A stretch of 40,618 nt of DNA from Spirochaetales bacterium (GCA_007127335.1 SKZO01000074.1:1-40618); one strand, 5' to 3'. Shown: positions 7,208 through 15,476, counted from the first letter of the stretch. The notes: generated from the letters alone by a model not told the origin. Program-made: numbers and translations.

Positions 7208-8917
7208 ATGAACGAGAACGTCCGACGAGCCGGTCCGCACATCGAGAGCCGTGATTCGGTGCGTCGAAACATGTGGGAGGTGTCCGCCGCTCTGCTGCCG
7301 GCGATCGCGGCCGCGGCGCTCTTCTTTGGCCCGTACTCGCTCTACCTGATATTCGCCTCCGCGGTCGCGGCCGCGGTCTTCGAGCGCCCGTTCACTCCCG
7401 GTGGATTCTCCGTCAGGCAGCCGCTCGGCGACGGGAGCGCCTTCCTCGCCGGACTGCTCTTCGGCCTCACGCTCGCTCCCGGCACTCCCTGGTGGATACC
7501 ATTCTTTGGTGCTGTGATCGTGGTCTTCGTCGGGAAGCAGGCATTCGGCGGCATTGGACATAACGTGTTCAACCCCGCGCTCGTCGCGAGGGGCATACTC
7601 CTGCTCGCGTACCCGGCTCTCGTGACCGAATGGCGGGTGCCGCTTGACCACGATGTGGTGACCGCGGCGACTCCTCTCGAGGGAGCGGCTGTGTCGTACC
7701 TCGATCTCTTTCTTGGCAGCGTTCCGGGGAGCATCGGCGAGGTGTCCGCTCTCGCGCTTCTCATTGGAGGGGCCTATCTCATGGCCCGTGGGTTTGTCGG
7801 CTGGCGAATCACGCTCTCCTATCTCGGGGCCGCCGCGCTGACGGCCCTTGCGCTCGGGATTGACCCGCTGTTCACGATCCTTTCGGGGAGCATCATGTTC
7901 GCCGCGATCTTCATGGCGACCGATATGGTGACCTCGCCGGTCGGTCGTGATGCACGGCTCGTGTACGGAATCGGGTGCGGAGTTCTGACGGTCCTGATTC
8001 GCCGGTTCACCGTGTACCCGGAGGGTGTTACCTTCGCAGTACTGTTCATGAACGGGGTGACGCCGCTTATCGACGTCACGATCGTCAACCCGTTCTTCGG
8101 GCAGGCGGAGAAGCGGCGCCGACGCCTGTTCGCGATCTTCGCCGCGGTCGCCATTGTTGGGGTGGGCGCCGGCGTCGGCTTTGGCGCCTCGTCGCTGTCG
8201 GACTTCGCCGGCGCGTACTACGTTGACGGCACCGTGCGCCGTGACATTCGAGCCTTCTTCCCGGATGCGCGCTACGCGCTGCAGTATCCGGCCGCACGGG
8301 ACACCGTCTTCGCGGAGCAGGTCTACCGCCAGCGCGAGCCGGTCGGGTACCTCGTGTACTCATCGGCGCAGGGGTACCGCAGTGAGATACGTGTCGTGCT
8401 CGCTCTGGACATGGATGAGCGCATCATCGGGCTGCGAGTCGTCGAGCACGATGAGAGCGCCACGCTCGGCTCGCTCGTTCGACGGCCGTCGTTCCTGAAC
8501 CAGTTCCTTCGCCGTTCCACGGACGATCCGTCGGCGGTGGTGGAGACCCTTGAGGCGATCAGCGGGGCCACGGCATCGTCGCGGGCCGTGGCGCAGGCGG
8601 TGGAGCAGGGCCTGCTCTTCCGGACAGAGCCGGAGAGGCCGCGAGCCCGTCTCGAGCCGCCCGCGGACGGCGCCTTTGTCGGAACCGGAGGAGGGTACGG
8701 CGGTTCGATCCGGGTGCAGGTAACTGTCGAGGATCTGCGGGTCGCGTCAATAGAGGTGCTTTCACACTCCGAGACTCCGGACATTGGAGCACCGGCCCTT
8801 GGTCGCATCGCCGACTCGGTCGTCGCGGCTCAGAGTATGGACGTTGACGTGGTGTCCGGAGCGACCGCATCGAGTCGCGGCATTCTCGCCGCGATCGCCG
8901 ACGCACTCGGCCGGTAG
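7208..8917 (+). CDS. rnfD: RnfD-RnfG fusion with two FMN_bind domains
   Basis: The start is ATG 7208; the track's 7106 start lies inside rnfC. The 569-residue protein joins two normally separate subunits. Residues 1 to about 300 are RnfD: several membrane segments, QAFGGIGHNVFNPALVAR, and VVTAATPL, where T155 matches the flavinylated Thr of RnfD/NqrB. After a linker helix (RRRRLFAIFAAVAIVGVGAGVG) come an RnfG-type FMN_bind domain with LEAISGATASS (T455) and a second, compact FMN_bind domain with HSETPDIGAPAL and VVSGATASS (T553). Canonical RnfG has one such domain and is its own gene. Both FMN_bind parts should face the outside, as in Rnf/Nqr. The fusion presumably forms the flavin core of the complex. 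Confidence 0.9.
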   Translation: MNENVRRAGPHIESRDSVRRNMWEVSAALLPAIAAAALFFGPYSLYLIFASAVAAAVFERPFTPGGFSVRQPLGDGSAFLAGLLFGLTLAPGTPWWIPFFGAVIVVFVGKQAFGGIGHNVFNPALVARGILLLAYPALVTEWRVPLDHDVVTAATPLEGAAVSYLDLFLGSVPGSIGEVSALALLIGGAYLMARGFVGWRITLSYLGAAALTALALGIDPLFTILSGSIMFAAIFMATDMVTSPVGRDARLVYGIGCGVLTVLIRRFTVYPEGVTFAVLFMNGVTPLIDVTIVNPFFGQAEKRRRRLFAIFAAVAIVGVGAGVGFGASSLSDFAGAYYVDGTVRRDIRAFFPDARYALQYPAARDTVFAEQVYRQREPVGYLVYSSAQGYRSEIRVVLALDMDERIIGLRVVEHDESATLGSLVRRPSFLNQFLRRSTDDPSAVVETLEAISGATASSRAVAQAVEQGLLFRTEPERPRARLEPPADGAFVGTGGGYGGSIRVQVTVEDLRVASIEVLSHSETPDIGAPALGRIADSVVAAQSMDVDVVSGATASSRGILAAIADALGR

Positions 8918-8926
8918 GGGGAGAGC

Positions 8927-9520
8927 ATGGTGCATGATCAATCGCTACGGATCGAACGAGTCGCTCTTCTCGGCCTGGTCACGCTGCTCGGCGCAACGGG
9001 CGACCTTGCGACGGCTCTGGCCGCACTAGGGATCTCTGCTGCTTCAGCGCTCGTGGTCTATGCCGCATGGGCGCTGGTGCGGCTTGCCGCGTCGATCCCT
9101 GCCGCCGCTCGATGGGCGGCGTGTTTCGCCGTCGGTTTCGCCGTCTCGTGGGCGCTTGCATCGGTTGTCCCTTACGTCGTGCCGATCCGCGACGGCGCGG
9201 TGCTCTTCCTCAGGATCGCGGGGCTGATGCCAATCGTCTACTACGCAGCCGGTGACGGCGCCACGGGCCGTGACGTCATCGTCTCGTGGGTACAGTTCGC
9301 CCTGCTCATGGCGGGCGCAGGCGTAGTGCGTGAGTTCTTCGGGCGAGGCGCGCTGCTCGGCTATCTGCCTGCGGGGAGCTTCACGATCCGCGCGGGCTTC
9401 CTCGCATCGCCGACAGGTGCGTTTCTGCTGGTTGCCACGGTCGTGCTCGCAGCCAGGATCGTCTCCGCAGCGCGTGCGAGACAGACGCCCGGCCGTGCTC
9501 AGGGAGGTGGCGATGAGTGA
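8927..9520 (+). CDS. rnfE: RnfE-like membrane subunit lacking the cluster cysteines
   Basis: This 197-residue membrane protein has about six hydrophobic segments and starts at ATG 8927 after GGGGGAGAG. The C-terminal half matches RnfE: VVREFFGRGALLGYLPAG followed by LASPTGAFLLVATVVLAARI. The N-terminal half is divergent. Where RnfE normally has LGLCPLLAVT, this protein has LGLVTLLGATG, and the second conserved Cys segment reads RIAGLMPIVYY. Its only Cys (RWAAC) is at another place. The two cysteines that in canonical RnfE/NqrD help hold the [2Fe-2S] cluster at the membrane centre are therefore missing. It overlaps the next gene by 8 bp. The assignment to the Rnf-Nqr family is firm, that to RnfE over RnfA somewhat less so. 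Confidence 0.8.
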   Translation: MVHDQSLRIERVALLGLVTLLGATGDLATALAALGISAASALVVYAAWALVRLAASIPAAARWAACFAVGFAVSWALASVVPYVVPIRDGAVLFLRIAGLMPIVYYAAGDGATGRDVIVSWVQFALLMAGAGVVREFFGRGALLGYLPAGSFTIRAGFLASPTGAFLLVATVVLAARIVSAARARQTPGRAQGGGDE

Positions 9521-10052
9521 CATTCCACGGGTCTTCCTGGACGCCATGCTGATCGAGAACCCGGTCGTGATGACATTCGTCGGGGCCCTCATCGCAGTGG
9601 TGCTTCCCCGTTCGGCTCGAAGCTCGTACCTGCCGGCTCTGCGATTCGCCGTGACCCTGTTTGTCGTTGGGATCGCAGGCGGCGGAATCGTGGCGGCCTC
9701 CTCGTCGACGGCGGCGCCGGCGGTCCACATCGTCGTGGGCCTCCTGGGGCTTGGATCGCTGCTCGCCGTCGGGGAGTTGCGTGGCGAATGGCTCGGGATG
9801 CCGCAGGCCGTGCTCGCGATGGCGCCGCTCGTGGGCGTGCAGATGCTGGTGGCGACCCGCGATGATTTCGGCCTCGTTGTTGCCGCAGCGGGAGGTAGCG
9901 CCATCGGGTTCGCCGTTGTGTATGTGCTCCTCGGCGCGATTCGTGAGTCATCGCGTATCTCGGAGACCACGGACACGTTCAAGACCAATCCGGTGGTGCT
10001 CTTCTCGCTCGCCGTTTTCGCGATCGCATTCGCCGGATTCCTGTTCTGGTGA
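9513..10052 (+). CDS. rnfA: RnfA-like membrane subunit without any cysteine
   Basis: The start is ATG 9513, eight bases inside the previous gene and after CAGGGAGG. The 179-residue protein has about six membrane segments. FLDAMLIENPVVMTFVGAL corresponds to the start of RnfA, where ENPVL is followed by the LGxCP motif, but here the Cys is absent. The second motif (TTNCAVLG in RnfA) reads AMAPLVGVQMLVA. The protein contains no Cys at all, so with the RnfE-like partner it cannot ligate the usual intramembrane [2Fe-2S] cluster. The final segment NPVVLFSLAVFAIAFAGFLFW replaces the usual RnfA tail. It probably serves as a structural or ion-path subunit, or the complex uses a different electron path; both are inference. 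Confidence 0.78.
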   Translation: MSDIPRVFLDAMLIENPVVMTFVGALIAVVLPRSARSSYLPALRFAVTLFVVGIAGGGIVAASSSTAAPAVHIVVGLLGLGSLLAVGELRGEWLGMPQAVLAMAPLVGVQMLVATRDDFGLVVAAAGGSAIGFAVVYVLLGAIRESSRISETTDTFKTNPVVLFSLAVFAIAFAGFLFW

Positions 10053-10089
10053 GTGGGTCCTCGTCTCTCATACCCAAGGAGTTGCTACC

Positions 10090-11094
10090 ATGGCAGATCC
10101 AGCGGCAGACCTTCGGACTGAATACCTCGGGCTCAGCCTGCGGAATCCCGTAGTCGCGTCGAGTTGCGGCATCACCGGCTCGCTCACCGGCGTGTGCCGG
10201 TGCGCGGAGGCGGGCGCCGGGGCGATCGTCCTCCAATCGTTGTTCGAGGAACAGATCGTCGCTGAGCTCGGTGGTGCGGCAGCCGGAGCGGGCGCCGCCT
10301 TTCCGGAGGAGGCGCGGGCGTATCTGCAGAGTCTTGCGCACGGCTGGGGCCCGCAACCCTATCTGAAGCTGATCGAGAATGCCAAACGCGCCGTTGACGT
10401 TCCCGTGATCGCGAGTGTGAACTGTACATCAGGTGACGCGTGGACGGACTACGCCTCGCAGATCGAATCCGCCGGCGCCGATGCGCTCGAGCTCAATATC
10501 GCGCTGATGCCCGTGGGCGCGGACGAGACGGCGGATGAGATCGAAGAGACAATGGCCTCGATCGTCCGTGCCGTTCGCAGGCAGACACGGTTGCCGATCA
10601 CCGTCAAGTTGGGTCCGTACTTCACCGCCCTGCCGCACGTCGTCTCCAGGATCGTCGACGCCGGCGCCGATGGCCTGGTTCTCTTCAACCGCTTCTACCA
10701 GTTCGACATCGACCCGGTCGCGCTCACGGCGGTTCCGGGAAACCGGTACAGCACCTCCAACGAGCTTCAGCTGCCGCTTCGCTGGGTGTCCATCCTCTCC
10801 CCCCGGGTGTCATGCGACCTTTCGCTGTCAACCGGAGTTCATACCGGGACGGACGCCGCGAAGGCAATGGTCGCCGGCGCCCGCGTCGTGCAGATTGCCT
10901 CTGCACTCTATACCAGGAAGATCGAGGCTCTCTCGGCCATCGTCTCCGAGCTGGACCGATGGCTGTGCGAGAACGGGTATGCCGGCGTCGGCGACGCGCG
11001 GGGGCGCTTTGCGACCTCCGGGCACTATCGTTCGAAGGATCTCGAGCGGCTGCAGTACATCAAGGCCCTGACGCGAGAGGCCGACGAGGGGTGA
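10090..11094 (+). CDS. Dihydroorotate dehydrogenase-like flavoprotein
   Basis: The start is ATG 10090 with AAGGAG nine bases upstream; the 9661 start in the track lies within rnfA. The 334-residue protein is a TIM-barrel of the DHOD class 1 type: TEYLGLSLRNPVVASSCGITGS near the N-terminus, PVIASVNC, LPITVKLGPYF (FMN-contacting Lys), VSCDLSLSTGVHTGTDAAKAMVAGARVVQI (phosphate-binding loop). The signature LNxSCPN of true class 1 enzymes, which carries the catalytic base loop, is replaced by LELNIALMPVG, so dihydroorotate is unlikely to be its substrate. It follows the Rnf-like genes by 37 bp on the same strand and may be a cytoplasmic flavoprotein partner. Its substrate is unknown. Confidence 0.85.
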   Translation: MADPAADLRTEYLGLSLRNPVVASSCGITGSLTGVCRCAEAGAGAIVLQSLFEEQIVAELGGAAAGAGAAFPEEARAYLQSLAHGWGPQPYLKLIENAKRAVDVPVIASVNCTSGDAWTDYASQIESAGADALELNIALMPVGADETADEIEETMASIVRAVRRQTRLPITVKLGPYFTALPHVVSRIVDAGADGLVLFNRFYQFDIDPVALTAVPGNRYSTSNELQLPLRWVSILSPRVSCDLSLSTGVHTGTDAAKAMVAGARVVQIASALYTRKIEALSAIVSELDRWLCENGYAGVGDARGRFATSGHYRSKDLERLQYIKALTREADEG

Positions 11095-11119
11095 TGATCC
11101 GACACTCCTGTGGTACACT
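11091..11119 (+). promoter_or_regulatory. Possible promoter of the MgtC-family gene
   Basis: GTGATG (11091-11096) and TACACT (11114-11119) are spaced 17 bp apart, beginning at the stop codon of the preceding gene. The match to consensus is modest. The predicted transcript would start at about 11126. Confidence 0.3.
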
Positions 11120-11123
11120 GGAC

Positions 11124-11140
11124 CTCGCGGTTATCGCGAG
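11124..11140 (+). promoter_or_regulatory. Short hairpin in the MgtC-family gene leader
   Basis: CTCGCG and CGCGAG form a perfect 6-bp stem around GTTAT. It lies near the predicted 5' end and about 10 bases before the AGGAGGG ribosome site. It could stabilise the mRNA or modulate translation; there is no T-run, so it is not a classical terminator. Confidence 0.35.
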
Positions 11141-11160
11141 CGATGCGCGCAGGAGGGCGG

Positions 11161-11892
11161 ATGAGCTGGTTCCAGGAGCTTCTCAATTCAGAGCAGTTCG
11201 TCCTCGAGTACGCTCTCAGGCTCTTCCTGACCCTCCTCGTGGGCGGGGCGATCGGGCTCGAGCGTGAGCGAAGCAACCAGGCGGCGGGTCTCCGGACCCA
11301 CATCCTCATCTCGCTCGGGGCGGCGGTCCTGATGATCCTCAGCATGTCGATGGCGGCAGGTCCGGATGGCGCCGGCGATGCGCAGGCGCTCACGCTCGGG
11401 CGGGGAGGTGATCCCGGGCGTATCGCGGCCCAGGTGGTGTCCGGAATCGGGTTCATCGGGGCCGGGACGATCATGAGGTTCGGCGGAAGCGTGCGCGGGC
11501 TGACGACCGCCGCGTCGATCTGGATTGCGGCGGCCCTTGGTCTCACGATCGGCGGTGGACTCTATTTCGTCGCTGCGACCGGCACGCTCATCACGCTCTT
11601 CGCGCTCACGTTTCTGAGTAAGGTCGAGCGGCGGATGTTCCCGGATCGAGCCTTCAAGACGCTTGAAGTCAACATCCGGGACACGAAGATCACAACCGAT
11701 GTGGTTCTGCCGATTCTCAGGAAGCACGGTATACATGTGAGTAACATTGACGTGACCCAGGCTCTTGAGAAGCAGACCGTGAAAATGAAGTTCCTCGTGA
11801 AGATCGCCGATACCACAAACATCCAGGCGCTCTATGAGGATCTCAACACGATCGAGCAGGTGTACCAGGTGAAGCTCGAACAGCCCTCCTGA
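11161..11892 (+). CDS. MgtC/SapB-family membrane protein
   Basis: The start is ATG 11161 after AGGAGGG, rather than 11110 as in the track. The 243-residue protein begins with about four or five membrane segments containing the MgtC hallmarks GGAIGLERERSNQAAGLRTH, VSGIGFIGAGTIM and VRGLTTAASIWIAAALG. The last 85 residues (from about 160) form an ACT-like cytoplasmic domain ending in VYQVKLEQPS. MgtC proteins are linked to growth at low magnesium and to control of the F-type ATPase in other bacteria; the family also includes members of unknown role. There is no magnesium transporter beside it here. The neighbours on both sides are on the same strand, but a promoter-like sequence precedes it. 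Confidence 0.9.
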   Translation: MSWFQELLNSEQFVLEYALRLFLTLLVGGAIGLERERSNQAAGLRTHILISLGAAVLMILSMSMAAGPDGAGDAQALTLGRGGDPGRIAAQVVSGIGFIGAGTIMRFGGSVRGLTTAASIWIAAALGLTIGGGLYFVAATGTLITLFALTFLSKVERRMFPDRAFKTLEVNIRDTKITTDVVLPILRKHGIHVSNIDVTQALEKQTVKMKFLVKIADTTNIQALYEDLNTIEQVYQVKLEQPS

Positions 11893-11911
11893 CCCGTCGT
11901 ATGACGCAGAT

Positions 11912-14329
11912 ATGAGCGAACGGCGACTGACCCAGCTTCTGCCGGTGCTCGCGCTCGGCTTCGCCGGCCAGATTGGACAGGTTGTCCTTCTACGCGAGTG
12001 TCTGATGGTCTTCCACGGGAACGAGCTCAGCCTTGGCATCATCCTTGGAGCGTGGACCGTCTGGGTGGGAATCGGCAGTCGGATCGCCGGGAGAGTGCGG
12101 GAACAGACCGACGAGGCGCTCGCTATGAGCGTGATCGCGGCGGCCGTTCTCGTGGTGTTCCCGGCGACGATCGTCGCGATTCGAGCCCTGCGGTCGTTCT
12201 TCCCGGTGCAGCCGGGGGCCTACCTCTCAGTCGTCGACATGCTCATCGCGGCTACCCTGGTGACCGCCCCGGTGGGCCTGCTCCTCGGTGCCCAGTTCGT
12301 CATGCTCGCCCGCGCCTGGCGGCGGCGCGACCGGGCCGCTGACACAGCGGCGGCGGACAAGACCTACGTCGCCGAAGCGCTCGGAAATGTGATGGGCGGA
12401 CTGCTCTTCGCCCTCCTTCTCGTACACCTGTTCGGCTCGTTTCACGCTGTGGTCGGCGTGGGGCTCGTCATGGCCGTTGCCGGTCTGCTGAGCTCTCAGG
12501 CTCGCAGGAGGCCTATCCTGTGGGCCGCTCTGATCGTCGGGATCGTGAGTCTGCCCGCGCTGCCGCTGCTCGACTCGTGGGGATATCAGCTGCAGTGGCG
12601 CACGCTCACCCCACGGCACGAGCTGGTGAGCGTACGCCACTCCCGTTACGGCGCCGTCAGCGTCCTGCGCCGGGAGGAACAGTACAGCTTCTTCCAGAGC
12701 GGCAATTTGCTGTTCTCGCTGGCCGGACTCGAGGCGTCGGACCCGGCCCTCGAGGAGCAGGATGCCGTCGTGTCCGCCCATCTTGCGATGGCGCAGCATC
12801 CGGGCCCACGCCGGGTGCTGCTCGTGGGAGGCGGAATGCGTGGCCTGCTCCGCGAGGTTGTCCGGTATCCGGTGGATCGCGTGGATTACATGGAGCTCGA
12901 TCCCGTCGTCACCTCGACCGCCGTCGAGTACGCCGGCGAGCAGACCCGCCGAGCTCTCGAGCGAGAGAATGTGGTACTGACGCACGGGGACGGCAGACTC
13001 CTGCTGCGTCAGACCGACGAACGGTACGACCTGGTTTTCGTCGATGCGCCCGATCCGTCGACGGCGGTGCTCAATCGTTACTACACCGTTGAGTTCTTCC
13101 ACGAGGTGGCCGATCGCCTCGCGGAAGACGGCGTGCTTGTCATCACTGCCGGCTCGACTGCCGACGCGAGGGGGATCGAGATCGCCAACCGGAACGCAAC
13201 GATCTTCCACACCCTCCGCCGCGTGTTCGCGCACGTGCTCGTCGTGGGAGAGCGGAACCTGCATTTCTTCGCGACCAACTCGCCCGGCACGATATCAGAG
13301 GAGGCGGCCGTCCTGATCGCTCGCTATCATCGTTCCGGCGTGGCGACTCCCGGGTTCTCTCCCCGCCAGTTCGACATCCTGCTCGAACCGGGACCGCTGC
13401 GGCGCATCAACTGGATCCTGCGCCATCACGGGCGCTCCGACGACGCACACCTGTCGGCCCCGGACACGGGGCCGCTGTTCGCTCCGGCCGTCGCAGAACA
13501 GGAGCTTGGGGAGCCCGCTCTGCCGTCTGTGTACGAGCGGTACTTCATTAACTCCGACTTCCGTCCGATTGGTTATGTGCATACGCTTGCGTACTGGAAC
13601 CAGCTCACCAGGGCGGCTCACGCCGACGCTCTGAGAGCCGTGCTGCGTACCAGGCCGTGGTGGATCGTCCCGCCCGTGGCTATCGCGCTCCTGCTCGCGC
13701 TGCTGGTCCCGCTTCTGCGACCCGCATCCCCGCAAGCCACGGTTGGGCGGTACCCGCTTCTGTTTGCGGTGTTCACGACGGGCCTGTCAACGATGTCGCT
13801 GCAGGTTGCCTTACTCTTCGGTTTCCAGTCGGTCTACGGATTCGTGTACGAGATGGTCGGTCTGATCGTCGCCGGGTTCATGGCCGGTCTGGCGCTCGGC
13901 GCCTGGTGCGTCCACCGCTACGTGCGTGACCGCGCGAACCCGCGACTGCTGATGGGAGTGCAGCTCACGATTGCCATCTGCGCCGCGCTCATCGCGCTCG
14001 CACTGCCCGCAACGGCCGGCGTCGAGTCGGCGGCGATTCGTTTCGCCTTCTTCCTTCTCGTGACCTTTGCCGCGGGCTTTCTCAACGGCGTCGACTTCCC
14101 CATCGCGGTCGCCCTCTGCCTGAAGACCGGCGGTCGTGCCGAACGTGCGACCGGGACGGTCTACGGACTCGAGCTCTTCGGCGCCTGCACCGGATCGCTC
14201 ATCGCGGGGATCGTCGTCGCTCCCGTGCTCGGTATCGTAGCGGCCTGCCTGCTCGCCGCCATTGCCAACGGCACCGCGTTTTTGGTACTCCTGATAGGGA
14301 GGATGGTACATGCAGTACGAGAGGTCTGA
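11912..14329 (+). CDS. Membrane protein with embedded spermidine-synthase-like domain
   Basis: This is an 805-residue fusion. Residues 1 to about 222 hold seven hydrophobic segments. Residues about 235-545 resemble a spermidine synthase: RHSRYGAVSVLR, VLLVGGGMRGLLREVV (nucleotide-binding glycines), YMELDPVV and DLVFVDAPDPSTAVLNRYYT. Residues about 585-805 hold six or seven more segments. In SpeE the glycine motif is GGGDGG; here the Asp is Met. Arg-rich loops after segments 2, 4 and 6 (RIAGRVRE, RAWRRRDR, SQARRRP) put the N-terminus inside, so the synthase-like domain would lie outside the membrane. The product is unknown; an aminopropyl or methylthioadenosine-type reaction is only a guess. 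It overlaps the following Tat-radical SAM gene by 20 bp. Confidence 0.83.
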   Translation: MSERRLTQLLPVLALGFAGQIGQVVLLRECLMVFHGNELSLGIILGAWTVWVGIGSRIAGRVREQTDEALAMSVIAAAVLVVFPATIVAIRALRSFFPVQPGAYLSVVDMLIAATLVTAPVGLLLGAQFVMLARAWRRRDRAADTAAADKTYVAEALGNVMGGLLFALLLVHLFGSFHAVVGVGLVMAVAGLLSSQARRRPILWAALIVGIVSLPALPLLDSWGYQLQWRTLTPRHELVSVRHSRYGAVSVLRREEQYSFFQSGNLLFSLAGLEASDPALEEQDAVVSAHLAMAQHPGPRRVLLVGGGMRGLLREVVRYPVDRVDYMELDPVVTSTAVEYAGEQTRRALERENVVLTHGDGRLLLRQTDERYDLVFVDAPDPSTAVLNRYYTVEFFHEVADRLAEDGVLVITAGSTADARGIEIANRNATIFHTLRRVFAHVLVVGERNLHFFATNSPGTISEEAAVLIARYHRSGVATPGFSPRQFDILLEPGPLRRINWILRHHGRSDDAHLSAPDTGPLFAPAVAEQELGEPALPSVYERYFINSDFRPIGYVHTLAYWNQLTRAAHADALRAVLRTRPWWIVPPVAIALLLALLVPLLRPASPQATVGRYPLLFAVFTTGLSTMSLQVALLFGFQSVYGFVYEMVGLIVAGFMAGLALGAWCVHRYVRDRANPRLLMGVQLTIAICAALIALALPATAGVESAAIRFAFFLLVTFAAGFLNGVDFPIAVALCLKTGGRAERATGTVYGLELFGACTGSLIAGIVVAPVLGIVAACLLAAIANGTAFLVLLIGRMVHAVREV

Positions 14330-15455
14330 TACGGATCGGCGAGACTTCCTGAAGGCGGGGGCGGCAGGCGCCTGCGCGCTTGCGCTCGCCGGGCTTTTCG
14401 GTGCGCCGCGTCGCGGTCAGGCGCAGTCGGCCGAGTTCGGGCTCATCCGCCGCAAACGCTCTCCGTGGTTCCGCAGACACGATGCACGGCATCTGGAGTG
14501 TACGCTCTGTCCAAAGCGGTGCCGAATCGCGCCCGGGCGCCGCGGCGTGTGTCGTGTGCGCGAGAATCGTGGCGGAGAGATGTACACGATGGTGTACGGA
14601 AACCCCAGCCTCGTCCAGATCGACCCGGTGGAACGCAAGCCATTTTACCATGTCCTCCCGGGAACCCGGGCGCTCTCGGTTTCCACGAGCGGCTGCCCTC
14701 TCGAGTGCGCGTTCTGCGAGGTGTGGGACATGGCGCTCGTTGATCCGGAGGAGGTGCACGCCTACGATCTGCCGCCGGAGGAGGTGGTCAGGCAGGCGCA
14801 GGCGATGGGCGCGCGGTCGGTGAGTTACGCATTCGGCGAGCCGGTTGCCTTTTTCGAGTTCATGTACGAGACCGCGCGACGCACACGCAGCGCCGGGCTG
14901 CTGAACCTGGTTCACACGAGCGCCTACATCGAGCGCGAGCCGCTCAAACAGCTCGCGGCTACGATCGATGCGGTGAATGTAGACCTGAAGAGCTTTGATC
15001 CGGAATTCTACCGTGACCTCTGCGGAGGCGAGCTGGAGCCCGTGCTCGAGAGTCTGCGGCTGCTCGCCCGCGCCGGTGTGCACATAGAGATCACCAATCT
15101 CCTTATCCCCACCCTGAACGACGACGATGCCCTCATACGGCGAATGGTTCGCTGGATTCGAGACGAGCTCGGACCCGAGGTGCCGCTGCACTTCGCCCGT
15201 TTCTACCCGCTCTACAAACTCGCGAACCTCCCGCCCACTCCCGTCTCAACGCTGAACCGGGCCCGGACTATCGCGATGGACGAGGGACTGCCTTTCACCT
15301 ACGTCGCGAAAGTCACCGGGCATGAAGGCGAGAACACCTTCTGCCCATCCTGTGGCGAGAAGGTCATTGAGCGGCTCGGGTTCGTGATCGAGGCGGTACG
15401 GATGAACAGCGGCGCCTGTGCCTCCTGCGGCGCCCGGATTGGTGGTCTGTGGTGA
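14310..15455 (+). CDS. Radical SAM protein with twin-arginine signal (AmmeMemoRadiSam/PflA type)
   Basis: This 381-residue protein starts at ATG 14310 after GGGAGG. Residues about 9-40 form a Tat-type signal (DRRDFLKAGAAGACALALAGLF, then AQA). The body is a PflA-like radical SAM protein: an N-terminal Cys set CTLCPKRCRIAPGRRGVC, the cluster motif CPLECAFC (CxxxCxxC, about residue 128), SYAFGEPVAFFEF, and IDAVNVDLKSF. It ends in a zinc-ribbon-like part CPSCGEK...CASCG. The layout matches the radical SAM member of the AmmeMemoRadiSam group, but no Memo or AMMECR1 gene is near. Radical SAM enzymes usually act in the cytoplasm, so the signal is surprising. It overlaps the spermidine-synthase-like gene and is probably co-translated with it. 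Confidence 0.88.
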   Translation: MQYERSDTDRRDFLKAGAAGACALALAGLFGAPRRGQAQSAEFGLIRRKRSPWFRRHDARHLECTLCPKRCRIAPGRRGVCRVRENRGGEMYTMVYGNPSLVQIDPVERKPFYHVLPGTRALSVSTSGCPLECAFCEVWDMALVDPEEVHAYDLPPEEVVRQAQAMGARSVSYAFGEPVAFFEFMYETARRTRSAGLLNLVHTSAYIEREPLKQLAATIDAVNVDLKSFDPEFYRDLCGGELEPVLESLRLLARAGVHIEITNLLIPTLNDDDALIRRMVRWIRDELGPEVPLHFARFYPLYKLANLPPTPVSTLNRARTIAMDEGLPFTYVAKVTGHEGENTFCPSCGEKVIERLGFVIEAVRMNSGACASCGARIGGLW

Positions 15456-15476
15456 GTGCGGTTGGAGTCAGCGCGG

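Noticed and set aside
5929-7272. Minus-strand ORF (447 residues)
   Set aside because: Complete antisense of rnfC; no recognisable domain.
8927-10052. Nqr (sodium-translocating NADH:quinone reductase) instead of Rnf
   Set aside because: No NqrF-like reductase is present, and the RnfC protein has two ferredoxin-type [4Fe-4S] motifs, which NqrA lacks.
14310-15455. A complete AmmeMemoRadiSam system
   Set aside because: Only the radical SAM member is present; no AMMECR1 or Memo gene is adjacent, and the Tat signal is atypical for that system.
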